A stretch of 34,481 nucleotides of DNA, taken from Rhizophagus sp. LPA8_4_AMF. Lineage: Eukaryota; Glomeromycota; Glomeromycetes; Glomerales; Glomeraceae. A program made the position numbers and the translations under genes. Of the stretch, positions 1 to 10,300 are shown piece by piece. Where the stretch lies: NCBI GenBank assembly GCA_021464525.1, contig JADRCO010000406.1, positions 1 to 34,481 of the forward strand, given 5' to 3'. The notes below the pieces were generated by a model. It made no database searches and was not told the origin of the DNA. It saw only the letters and a list, made by a program, of their open reading frames with translations. The first letter of the stretch is position 1. Every line of letters starts with the position of its first letter.

Positions 1-772
1 AATACTTTTCCTTCATTTTTTAGGATGTATTTATTAGTTTTAGGTTGAAGAAGCAAAATATTGTAATAGAATTTGAAAGAATTATTTTTTTTAATATGAT
101 ATTTGATCTTTTTTATTTGGGAACGGGTTTGATCTTAACAGGAACTGCGTACACAGCTGATTAAACGTCACGTGACCGTCAACCCTTAATTCCGCCGATC
201 GGCGGATATGTATTATTTGTAAACGCATTGATAGAATGTCTATAATACCATGATGCAATAATGATGTTGCTAAGAAAATTTGAGAGATTGTCTTTCTTGC
301 CCTTATAGAATATACATGCATGATAATTATTCGCGTAGAACATTGAACTTAGGTTCGGGTTCATATTTTAATGAATTGTTTCGTCAGATCCATCTTTTAC
401 GTTAAAATCTAATTCACGATAATCATTTTAACATAAAAACGAGAAAACTTATCATTGCAAATCGATAATTTAATAATTTTAATACATAACGATAATACAT
501 TTCAACAATGTAACTTCGATTATCAAATTAAATAAACCATTTGATATCGATCTAATTTAGAAATATAATATTTCGCACCTTCTCATATTTTCTTATTCAC
601 AAAGAAATTCTAAATCATTATTATTGTCTAATAAAATATTCTATAAATTTTTCTAATATTAATAAAAGTAATTTTTTACTCTCTCAATAAATAATATAAA
701 AATAAACACAAAATAAAATAAATAAACAAATGAAAGAAGAAAAAAAAAATTAACGAAATCAACTCTTCCCTT
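1..772. other. Non-coding left edge, downstream of GWT1
   Basis: I find no convincing coding region here; the short ORFs on the minus strand are low complexity and have no recognisable domain. Two GC-richer islands stand out in AT-rich DNA: a 10-bp palindrome GTCACGTGAC at 167-176 and a 16-bp perfect palindrome TCCGCCGATCGGCGGA at 191-206. They may belong to the promoter of a gene lying to the left of the window. From about 400 on the sequence is AT-rich and serves as the 3' flank of the minus-strand GWT1 gene. Confidence 0.6.
167..206. promoter_or_regulatory. E-box palindrome and adjacent 16-bp GC palindrome
   Basis: GTCACGTGAC (167-176) is a perfect palindrome around the CACGTG core that bHLH and Cbf1-type factors bind. 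Fourteen bases further lies TCCGCCGATCGGCGGA (191-206), a perfect 16-bp inverted repeat without spacer, GC-rich in an AT-rich setting. A paired CGG/CCG arrangement is the kind of site that dimeric Zn2Cys6 factors use, though which factor would bind is unknown. The target gene would have to lie left of the window. Confidence 0.4.
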
Positions 773-2836
773 TTAAAATTTTAATCTCAATCCAAGTTTC
801 TTTAATAATATACCAAAAGAAATAATTATAAACATATATCCAATAATTATAATTTCGGCAACTAAACTTGAAGTATAAATTGTTCTTATAGAAAGATTAA
901 TAAATCCTGTTAAAAGGTTTGCCTATGTGTTTATATTATTTAAATAATAAATTAATATAATATTTTTTTAAAGAAAAAAAAAAATTAATTAATATATATG
1001 CTTACCACGAGAAATATGAGTAATCCGTTAGCGTTTATAGCTTCAGCTAAATTAGGTACGGTCTTTTCATATGATTTCCAATAATTTTTAAAATAATACA
1101 ATTCAACTGATTGAAACAATGAAAGATACGTTGTATTAAAAGAAGCTACCCAAAATACATAACTTAAATTTGCCATTTGTCTTGATACTTTTATATTACA
1201 TAATGTTACAATTAAGAAACCTAACCAAAATAGTATTGACCAAGAAAATAATATCATTACTAATTTTTTGGGTTTTGGTTTTTTTGTTTGACGATTTGAT
1301 CTAAGCGTATAATATGGATCTAATGGTAAAATATAATGTCCTATGTCTAACGCAAATAAAAATATTGATAAATATCCTACAATAAAGAAAAATTTTTTAT
1401 TAGATAATTTAAAATAAAATTCAAATCACAACCATCATAACCACAGTTTGACATACCCCAAAAACTAAATATTCCTTCCTTATTCGCACTGATAAGATTC
1501 GTTCGAGGTGCATGTTGAATATAATCTTCAAGTCCAAATTCCCAAAGCGCAATTTGATAGACTGTAAAAAAGAAAGAAAGAATTTACTAATGAATTTAGG
1601 CTTTAAACAAAAGAACGTAAAATATATATATATATATATATATATCACATACAAACGGCAATAAATAGTCCCACCATTGAAAATCTCGTATATTTTTGCA
1701 AGGCACGACAAAGAGTAACAAATATGGGAAGAAATCCAAGTGTAAAAAAGAAATTCCAATGTACTCCATATTCTGTAACATGTTCCTATCTCATAATAAA
1801 AAAATTAAATAAATTAAATTATATTAAACTAAAAAAATATATATATAAATTAAGAACATTAAATTTAATATTACCTGATAATCGACTCCTTTAACCATAA
1901 TTAATCTTATAAATCCTAGTAATAAAAGTGGAGATGCTTGCTTTACAGCCTTAAATAATTGCCCTTTAAGTGATTTAAATCTATTTTCAGGTTTCTTTAA
2001 GAATGGTCTCGCAGCAACAATACCTGAAGAAAATACAAAAGACCCGACACCCAAATCCATCTGTTTTCAATGGTGAATAAAAGAATAATATTATTATGAC
2101 GTGATTATAGATTCTAAATAAAGAATGCAAAATTTATTTATTACCAAAGAAGTTCCAAATGTTTCAACCTTTGCAAATCTCCTCGGAAAAATAAAAAAAT
2201 CAACTGCTAAAATAGATATGCAAGTTAAAATTATCATGCTAGCTCTATAAATACTAAGAAAAGGTTTTCTTTGACTTCTTTCTATCTTGATTTTAGAATT
2301 TTCATCGTCATCAATTCCATCTAGTCCCTCTTTAATAATTAATCCTTCTAATCCATCTTTTTCTTCCTCATCATCTGATCCTTTTTCCCATTTACTCTTT
2401 TTTTTTAATTTTTCTTGTTCTTCTATATTTGGTTTTGGTGCGAATTTATAATTAACAAAAATCGACAAAGAAAGGAATAATGCATTTATATAAAAGGCGT
2501 AGGATGATAATATTGTACAAGCCAATATACTTGGCAATACTATAATTATAAATTCTAAAATAAAAGTTCCTGTATTGTTTGTTGCATAATTAAATGATTT
2601 TGTATATTTTGATAAAGCTGACCAAATGATATATGATGACTACAATAAAAAAATGAAATGAAATAAATATATTAATTTTTAAATTATTATGATTTCGCTT
2701 TGATTAATAATAACGGAAATTTTCTTACTAAAATAACCCCACAAACGGAGTTAATTTCCCATATAGAACCACCACTATGACCGGTAACCCAATCTTCTTT
2801 TTCCTTCTTATACGCTATTTCATCAAAATCATCCAT
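773..2836 (-). CDS. GWT1: GPI-anchor inositol acyltransferase, Gwt1/PIG-W family
   Basis: It adds a fatty acyl chain to the inositol ring of GlcN-PI in the ER, an early step of GPI-anchor assembly. Seven exons on the complement fit: 2836-2729, 2639-2145, 2060-1875, 1785-1653, 1561-1457, 1376-1006, 922-773, giving 515 aa, close to yeast and human family members (about 490-505). The N-terminus carries the family block GGSIWEIN (residues about 22-29). Residues after the acidic cytosolic loop (about 92-123, [11 protein letters not shown]) carry the hallmark block [19 protein letters not shown], which spans the exon 2/3 join. The C-terminal block [19 protein letters not shown] spans the exon 6/7 join. 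Many hydrophobic segments indicate a polytopic ER protein. The product is the known target of Gwt1-inhibitor antifungals. Start chosen as the ATG directly before the conserved N-terminus. Intron 4 contains a (TA)n run at about 1622-1645. Confidence 0.93.
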
Positions 2837-3188
2837 TTTATTATTACGAAAAAAAAAAATTCGATGTTAATAAATGAAAATCTCGTCTATTTATATATAT
2901 ATTTCCACGTATCACGAACTTGTAATGTGTCACAACCTCAGCATTTATATGTTATTATTGGACAAAAAAATTACACGGACTTTTCCGCCAACTCAATAAA
3001 AACCAATAATAACGAGAAATAAAACCTTCGCGTACAAATTTAGCGATAAATAATGTAATCATATATTTATATATATAGCTTGTAAGTCCTAGTCAATTAA
3101 TTCCTCAATTTTATTTTTTTTATAAACAAACTACTAAGTAAATATACATACATATTAACATAAAAATAAAGGAAAAAAAATAACCCCG
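2837..3188. other. Intergenic: GWT1 promoter and BTB gene 3' flank
   Basis: No gene is seen. The stretch lies upstream of GWT1 (minus strand) and downstream of the first BTB gene. CCAAT cores occur on both strands near 2955 and 3002, about 120 and 165 bases before the GWT1 start. They are plausible binding sites for the CCAAT-binding Hap complex but are short enough to occur by chance. Confidence 0.45.
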
Positions 3189-4061
3189 TCAATTAGCAGA
3201 TTCAAGATAAGGATAGTGCTCGACATTATGCTTGTTTTTATCGTTATTTAAAGGTTCAAAATCACCAAAATGGGATGAAAAAATTCCAGGTAAATAAGTT
3301 TTTAAAAATCTTTTCTGACAATCATCAAATCTATCATCGTCCTCTTCAAATTTAAAAAAAATTTCATATAGTCTTGTGGGCGAAACCACAGGAAAACCTT
3401 GTACGGACTTTATTCTTTCAGCAAAAATCCTTTGAATATATTCTCCATGAGTAACGGAGTATGAACAATTATGTCTATATTCTTGAATATTTAATTCTGA
3501 TAAATTTCCTATAGCTAAAATATAGTCCAGATGTTTTGATAATAAAGATGATGACGCTCTATAAGACAATTTATGAAAATCTGGAGAAGTTTTAAATCTT
3601 GGTAAATTATTTAAAACAAGTTTTGAAGATTCTTTATAAACAAATTTAAAATCATATTGATCAGCTAAAGTGAATGCAATGAGTGGATTCTCCATATAGT
3701 GACATTGTAAGAATTCTTCTGAGGCTCCAATTACAACAATAATTTCATATTTATCTCCGATTTCTAAGAATGAAGCAACATTTTCCCAATTTATTCGAAT
3801 ATATTTTCTTGGATAAAGGAACGTAAGAAGATTTTCGAACGCTGCAGCAGAAGTATCAGTTAAAGTGAGACATGATACGTTATCATTGTTATCATTGTTG
3901 ATATCAGATTTTGTGGCGTAAGCGAACATGTCTTCAAATACTTTTGAAGCCATAGCTAAAAAATTTCGATGAAGACGAAATACCATGTGTTGAACATTAA
4001 CCAATATATCTCCGTCTTCATAATAATGAATTGTGCTTTGTTGAGTTTTTAACATTTTCAA
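3189..4061 (-). CDS. BTB/POZ domain protein (copy 1)
   Basis: Single-exon gene for a 290-aa protein. Residues about 12-120 form a BTB/POZ fold: the start YYEDGDILVNVQHMVFRLHR, the helix ASKVFEDMF, then the LTLTDTSAAAFENLLTFLYP segment, all typical of fungal BTB proteins. BTB domains mediate dimerisation and are often adaptors for Cullin-3 ubiquitin ligases. The C-terminal half is helical-looking and has no MATH, Kelch, ankyrin or zinc-finger part that I recognise, so partner and substrate are unknown. It lies head-to-tail with a clearly related gene 243 bases upstream, so the pair comes from tandem duplication. Translation could also begin at Met3. Shared features with copy 2 include the WENVASF/WDNIEEF block, IGDKYE, YKESSKLVLN and the HFGDFEPL/HFGNFEPL C-terminal motif. 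Confidence 0.85.
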   Translation of the reverse strand: MKMLKTQQSTIHYYEDGDILVNVQHMVFRLHRNFLAMASKVFEDMFAYATKSDINNDNNDNVSCLTLTDTSAAAFENLLTFLYPRKYIRINWENVASFLEIGDKYEIIVVIGASEEFLQCHYMENPLIAFTLADQYDFKFVYKESSKLVLNNLPRFKTSPDFHKLSYRASSSLLSKHLDYILAIGNLSELNIQEYRHNCSYSVTHGEYIQRIFAERIKSVQGFPVVSPTRLYEIFFKFEEDDDRFDDCQKRFLKTYLPGIFSSHFGDFEPLNNDKNKHNVEHYPYLESAN

Positions 4062-4304
4062 TAGTATATGAGAAAGAAATGCGTTATGTTAAATTTTTCA
4101 AAAAAAATATGCTAATCTATTTATAAAGTAATTTTTTTTTGAGTATCTCTAATTTGGGAATGATTTCAGAAAATCGTAACCAAAATAGAAAGTCAATTTT
4201 AAAACTATTTATAAATAATTAAATCATCTGATTACTCTCATGATTCTTGATTTTATTACCAAGAAAAAGCCAAGAAAAAAAAATATTCCAAGAAATTCTC
4301 CAAA

Positions 4305-5204
4305 CTAATCTTTCAATTCTATGAACATATAATGCTCAGCATCTTTTTTTGATTTTTCATATTTTAATGGTTCAAAATTCCCAAAATGGCTAACAAATTG
4401 TTCAGCCAAATAATCATTGAAAAATCTATAATCACATTCACTCCAAGTTCCGTTAATATAATCACTCCAAAACTCCATTAAACATTTTATTATGATGCTC
4501 ATTGATTTTGATGGTGATAACACAATATTATTATTAGTAGTATTATTCAACATTTCATATTTTTCAAAAAAAGTTTCATACCATTTATTAATTTCTTGTT
4601 CATGTTTTGTGAGAGAACATAAAGAATGATGTTTAAAATTTTTACGCTGTTTTAAAGAACGAATTGTTGTGATAGAAATGGTGAAATCGAGATATCTCTC
4701 AAATAAAGCAGATTTTGTCTTGTACGAGAGTAAAAGAAATTGAGAATTTTGACGATACTTTTGAAGTTCATTTAAGACCAATTTTGATGATTCTTTATAA
4801 ACGATATTGAAATAATATCGATCAGATAATATTAAAGAAAGTAGAGGATTTTCATGAAAATGAGATTCCAAGAACTTTTCTGCGGCTTCCAGAACAGAAC
4901 TGAATTCATATTTATCACCAATTCGACAAAATTCTTCAATATTATCCCACGTGATTGAAACAAATTTTTGTGGATAAATAAATGATAAGAAATTCTCGAA
5001 GACCAAAGATGAAGTATCCGTAATATTTATACGGGGTAGTTCATGTAATTCATCCGCCGTGTACGAAGTAGCACAGGAGAACATGTCACGAAATACTTTT
5101 GACGCCATGGACAAGTAATTCTGATGAAGACAAAAGGCGGTATCTTGTACGGTTAAAATGACATCTCCATCTTCATAATAATGTAAAGAACTTTTTCGAG
5201 ACAT
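4305..5204 (-). CDS. BTB/POZ domain protein (copy 2)
   Basis: Single-exon gene for 299 aa, paralogous to the gene just downstream on the same strand. The BTB/POZ domain covers roughly residues 8-115 (HYYEDGDVILTVQDTAFCLHQ, ASKVFRDMFSCAT, ITDTSSLVFENFLSFIYP). The C-terminal region carries the same landmarks as copy 1 (IGDKYEF, YKESSKLVLNEL, FVSHFGNFEPLK), which argues that the C-terminal half is a conserved module and not random linker. It contains a short Asn-rich stretch around residue 222 (NNTTNNN) missing from copy 1. Likely an adaptor for a ubiquitin ligase or a transcriptional scaffold by family analogy; the actual role is unknown. Start is the first ATG and matches the start of homology with copy 1. 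Confidence 0.85.
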   Translation of the reverse strand: MSRKSSLHYYEDGDVILTVQDTAFCLHQNYLSMASKVFRDMFSCATSYTADELHELPRINITDTSSLVFENFLSFIYPQKFVSITWDNIEEFCRIGDKYEFSSVLEAAEKFLESHFHENPLLSLILSDRYYFNIVYKESSKLVLNELQKYRQNSQFLLLSYKTKSALFERYLDFTISITTIRSLKQRKNFKHHSLCSLTKHEQEINKWYETFFEKYEMLNNTTNNNIVLSPSKSMSIIIKCLMEFWSDYINGTWSECDYRFFNDYLAEQFVSHFGNFEPLKYEKSKKDAEHYMFIELKD

Positions 5205-6428
5205 TATGAGAAGATGGAAAAAAAGAAAAGATTATTACTCAAATTGATGAATTTACTATTTAGTGATAAATAAATCATTAAATGAGTTTATAATTGCTGC
5301 GCCACGGCGTTGTAAATTAATAAATTAATAATTAAAGCGGTACCTCCGGGATAAAGTTAATAATAATGATCATCAATGTTTTCTTAATTTATGTAGTGGA
5401 AAATCGTATGGATATTTTTATATATTTTGTACTTTTGTAATTTTGCTAATTTTTACCGTTTCCAGCGTGGATTCTACAAAATAAAGATTATTCCCTAATA
5501 AAATATTAATTCGTTTTTTAATTCGTCTACGATAAAAAGAATATGAATCATCTTTTATGTAGTGTGATATTACTTTAATTTGTGTTAAGAAATGTACAAA
5601 TAGCATTATTGATAAAGTGTAAAGATATGCTATAATTGTTTGCTTTAAAGTAAACAAATCCGCATACAATAGTTAAAAATATATACATATACTTATTTTT
5701 TACAAGTTTAAAGTGATCGAAGACTAACTTTTTATATTAAGTTAAACCAATCGTTTATTTGTAAAAGAACCTCAAGCTAGTACAATAAATTAAGATTGTA
5801 AAATGTTTTCTTTTTACAGAAAAAAGTGTAACTTTAATTTTCGTCTAAAATTTTACCTTAACGAACTTTTTTTTTTTGAAGTTTAGATCCGCTCTTTCCT
5901 GAAAAAAACTTTTTTCATTCCCTATAATTCTTAACCCTTTTAAATACTTAATTATAAAAAAATTTCGACTTCCATTTTTTTTTTTTTTAAAAAAAAAGTA
6001 ATAATAATTTTCATTTATATAAATATATAATACATATTATTATTATTTAGTTTGTTTCTTTCTTTTAACGTTTATCCTAATATAATATTAATATATAATC
6101 GGGTTATCGCTCTTCTTCTTACACGAATACTAATTTGAAAAAGTTTTTTTTTTTTTTCTTCTTTTTTTTCCGTAAAAGTTGCGTAAAAGTTGTACATATA
6201 TTAATTCTTATCATTATCGTTCACAAAGCGAGCAGGCTCGTATCCATTCATACATACAATAATAATAACACAATATACATAGAAATTAATAAAAATCACA
6301 AAAAAAAGCATTTATTCATCCTATTCATTCATTCACTCATTTGCAAGCGTTAGATAGATCATTGACTCTTAGGTTATTGTAGAGATCAAAAAGCTTAAAT
6401 TTTATCAAGCTTTAGATTCGTTTACCTA
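5205..6428. other. 1.2-kb divergent intergenic region, BTB2 / kinesin
   Basis: No gene supported. The region must hold the promoters of BTB copy 2 (minus) and the kinesin (plus). A 14-T run abuts a 9-A run at 5975-5997, and a long pyrimidine tract lies at about 6141-6171, about 260 bases before the kinesin start. Such poly(dA:dT) tracts usually deplete nucleosomes in fungal promoters. The minus-strand ORF near 5418-5669 and the plus-strand ORF near 6135-6353 are low complexity and I do not consider them genes. Confidence 0.6.
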
Positions 6429-7307
6429 ATGAATTCTTTTGAAAAAAGTTCCGAAAAAACCTCGGTACAAGTAGGTAAGGTTATCAAATTATAATATACA
6501 ATGAACTTTTTCATTATTTTACTTGTTAAACTTCTTTTTTCAAAAATATTCGATAAAAAAAAAAAATTAAATTATACTAATTTTTTTATCCATTATAAGC
6601 ACTTCGCATTAGGCCTATAACAAACGAAGATACAAATTTACCGACACGCTTTCAACGTCAAGTACTTACGACATCTCCACATACTTCAAATCAAGTTATT
6701 GTACATCAAAATGATAAAAAATCACAAACATTTACCTTCGATAATGTATTTGGTCCGGAAACGATGCAGCAAGAAATATTTGATAATGCGATATTGAATT
6801 TAATAGACCAATTTTTAGAAGGTAGTAATAAAAAATAATAATTTTTTCGGAAATTTCTAAGGGGAATTAAATTATTTTTTGCCGCACTTAAAATTAATTA
6901 ATTTTTTTATTTTTATTTTTATTTTTTCATTTTTAATCGCAAAGGATATAATATAACAATTTTAGCATATGGTCAAACTTCATCAGGTAAAACACATACG
7001 ATGGGGACAAATGATAATTCTTCTATACCATCAGAATCTAAAGGAATAATTCCTCGTGCTATGGAGACACTCTTCTCTCTTATGAACTTTTCCCAATATA
7101 AAATGAGACAATTTACAATCAAAGTTTCATTCGTTGAAATTTATAATGAAGAATTAATTGATTTATTGGGTGAACAAAATGTTGATGGAGAAAGGCCTCA
7201 GGTAATGATTCGAGAAGATTCAAAGGGAAATATTCTTTGGAGTGGATTACAAGAAATAAAAGTTAATAATGTTGAAGAAGTTATGACGTGAGTATAATGA
7301 TCTTTCC

Positions 7308-7340
<33 letters not shown>

Positions 7341-10300
7341 TATTTATTTATCTATCTAAATAAATTTCATATATACCCACATTATATAGTACTCTAGCCC
7401 GTGGATCTTTAAATCGACAAGTTGGTTCTACGGACATGAACTCACAATCTTCTAGATCACACGCTATATTTTCAGTTGTCATGTCACAACAACAGAAATC
7501 ATCAAGTTCACCAATATCTCCAACTAATAGTAATTCTGGAACACTACGAATGAATGGATCTCGTCCTCCATCAAGAACACAACAAAGGATGAGTAAACGT
7601 TTAGATGATGTTGAAAATGTGACAATAACGAGTAAATTCAATTTTGTGGATTTGGCGGGTAGTGAACGAGTAAGTTTTTTAGATATAATTTATAATATTA
7701 TAATGATTATTATATATTTAATATGTGTTTTTTTTTGTAGCTGAAACGTACTTCCGCAGTTGGAGATCGTGCGAAAGAGGGTATTTCGATTAATTCGGGT
7801 TTATTAGCTTTGGGAAATGTAATATCTGCCTTAGGAGATCCTAATAAAATAAGACATACTACACATGTACCATACAGAGATTCTAAACTTACTCGTCTAT
7901 TACAAGATTCTCTTGGTGGTAATGCACGTACATTGATGATCGCATGCGTTTCACCAACCGAGTATAACTTAAATGAAACTATAAATACACTTAAATATGC
8001 TAATCGAGCACGTAATATTAAAAATTCAGCAACTATAAATCAAGAAGAAACGGGATGGAATGATTTAGAACATTTACAATCTTTAGTAATGAAACTTAGA
8101 TCAGAAATTAAATCTTTAAAATCTAATTCGGAAAATTTTTATGATGATACGTACGCGATTGAATCCGGTCGAAGTACTCCAATTAATTTTCAAAGAGGAG
8201 ATAGTTCTAAAAGATCATCTCTTAATAATGTTGAAACAAAAAGTTCTTCAAAAAAGAACAAGGATATTGATTTATTAGAAGAACAACTTCGAGATTTGCA
8301 ACGTTCTTATTCTGAACTATCACAAAAATATGCCATGACAAGTGCCGAACTTGCTATACATCAAGATATCGATTTAACAATTCAAAATAATGGACAATCA
8401 TCAAATCAACTGGACGTTATCAAAGAGGAAGAAGAAGATTTGTCATCTTCTGCTGAATTTCGAAAAGCTGTAGAACCTATAATTGAAGAATATGAGAAAT
8501 CTATTACTTCACTTGAAAGTCAGCTTGCCCTATCACGTGCTGCTGCAAGTCATACCGAAACCATCATGCAAGATCAAGAGGGTAAATTAGAATACGCTGA
8601 ACAAATTAATGAGCAGAACCATAATTTAATAAACGATCTTAGGGGTAAAGTTTCAAATTTTAGTCAACGTGAAATTGTAAATGAACAATATATTAAAGAG
8701 CTTGAATTCCGACTTGAAAATTATACCAAGGAACAAAATAAGGATCAAGAAAAGATCAATGAATTAAAAAATATTATTTCTCAATTGAAAGCGAATGGTA
8801 CAAATACTCAATGTTATATTACTGAACTGGAAACACGTCTTTCATCTAGTGATCAACAAGTTACAAAATTTGAGGAGACTGTTGAAAAACTTGAAAAAAA
8901 GTTACAACAAAGGGAGGAAGCTTTTCTTGACTTAGAATCAAAAATGAAATCTTCTTATACCGAAGAAGACATGAGATTATTAAGAGATGAACTTGAAGAA
9001 CGTGATCATAGAATTTTGCAACTTGAAAAGAAAGTTGATGAACTAGTACAAGAATTAGAATTATTAAGAAGATTAAAAGATAATGGAAGTAAAAATGAAA
9101 CTGATTTAACGTCAGATAACCCAGTATCATTATCTAATTCAACATCTACAAATAATCAAGAAAAATTAATTATTTCAACCCTTGAAACAAAAGTAGAAGA
9201 ATTACAAAAAGTAAATGAGCAAACTCTAGTTGAATTTGATGATATTAAAATTAGATATGAAGGATGTTTACAAGAAATTCATGAACTTCAGAATCAACTG
9301 ATTGAGGCGAGATTGAATCATTCGGATTTATTCGATTCTTCTCCTTCTAGTCCAACAACTCCAATGTCTCCATCAACGCCATCTCCCAATTCTTTAAGAA
9401 CGCCTACATTACATCGTAGGGCTATATCTTTATCAGCAGAGATGAATAATAAAGAGAAAATAGATCTTACCCATGAAGCAGTTGTTCAAAAACTTATGAA
9501 AGAAATTCAGCAACTTGAATTATCATATGATGATAAATCAAATGGTTTGGAAGTTTTCAAACAAGGATTCGCACGTTTAGAGATTACTCATCGAGAAACT
9601 TTGGAGGTTGTAGAAGAACTTCGCGAAGAAATAAAGAAACGTGATACATTAGCTCAATTGGAGGTTATGTCAGTAATTACGCATAATAATGGTGATATAA
9701 ATGAAATAGCCGAAATTGATGAAAACGAAATAATAAAACGTCTACGTGAAGAGGTAGAAAATCTTCGAGAAGAACAAAAATGTGTGCTTGAAACTATTTC
9801 TGAACGTGAAAAAGAAATTCGTGAAAAAGGTATCCAAGTTGTAAAATTAGTATCAAATATCCGTGAACTTCGCGAGAAATTATGTCTAATAATTGAAGAA
9901 GATCAAAAGAAAACAGATGAAAACAACGAAGAAAGTAAAAACCTTATTAACGAATTACAAACTAAAGTTAAAGATTTGGAGCAACAACTTGAAAAAGCAC
10001 AAGAAGAACATAAACAAAATGATTCCTCAGAAAAGTCAGAAAATACTCAAGAATCTCAACAGAAACCGGAAGAGGAAGTTGATGAAGAAATCATTACCCT
10101 TAAATTAAAGGTAGAAAAACTCCAAGCTGAAATTGAAGCAAAGAGCCATACAATCGCGGTCCTTTTACTACCAACTGTTGAATTACAAGATAAAATTCGT
10201 AAATTAGAAATTGAACTTCATGAAGTTAGACAGATTCATCGAAAGGCTCTTGAAGAGAAGAATGGCATAATAATAACTAATTCTGAAATGACTAAGGAAA

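Noticed and set aside
5418-5669. Minus-strand 83-aa ORF upstream of BTB copy 2
   Set aside because: Hydrophobic and basic AT-rich composition, no domain, and it lies in the promoter of a well-supported gene.
6135-6353. Plus-strand ORF with a poly-Phe start upstream of the kinesin
   Set aside because: It is a translated pyrimidine tract plus AT-rich DNA; no domain, and the true kinesin start at 6429 lies in another reading with clean splicing.
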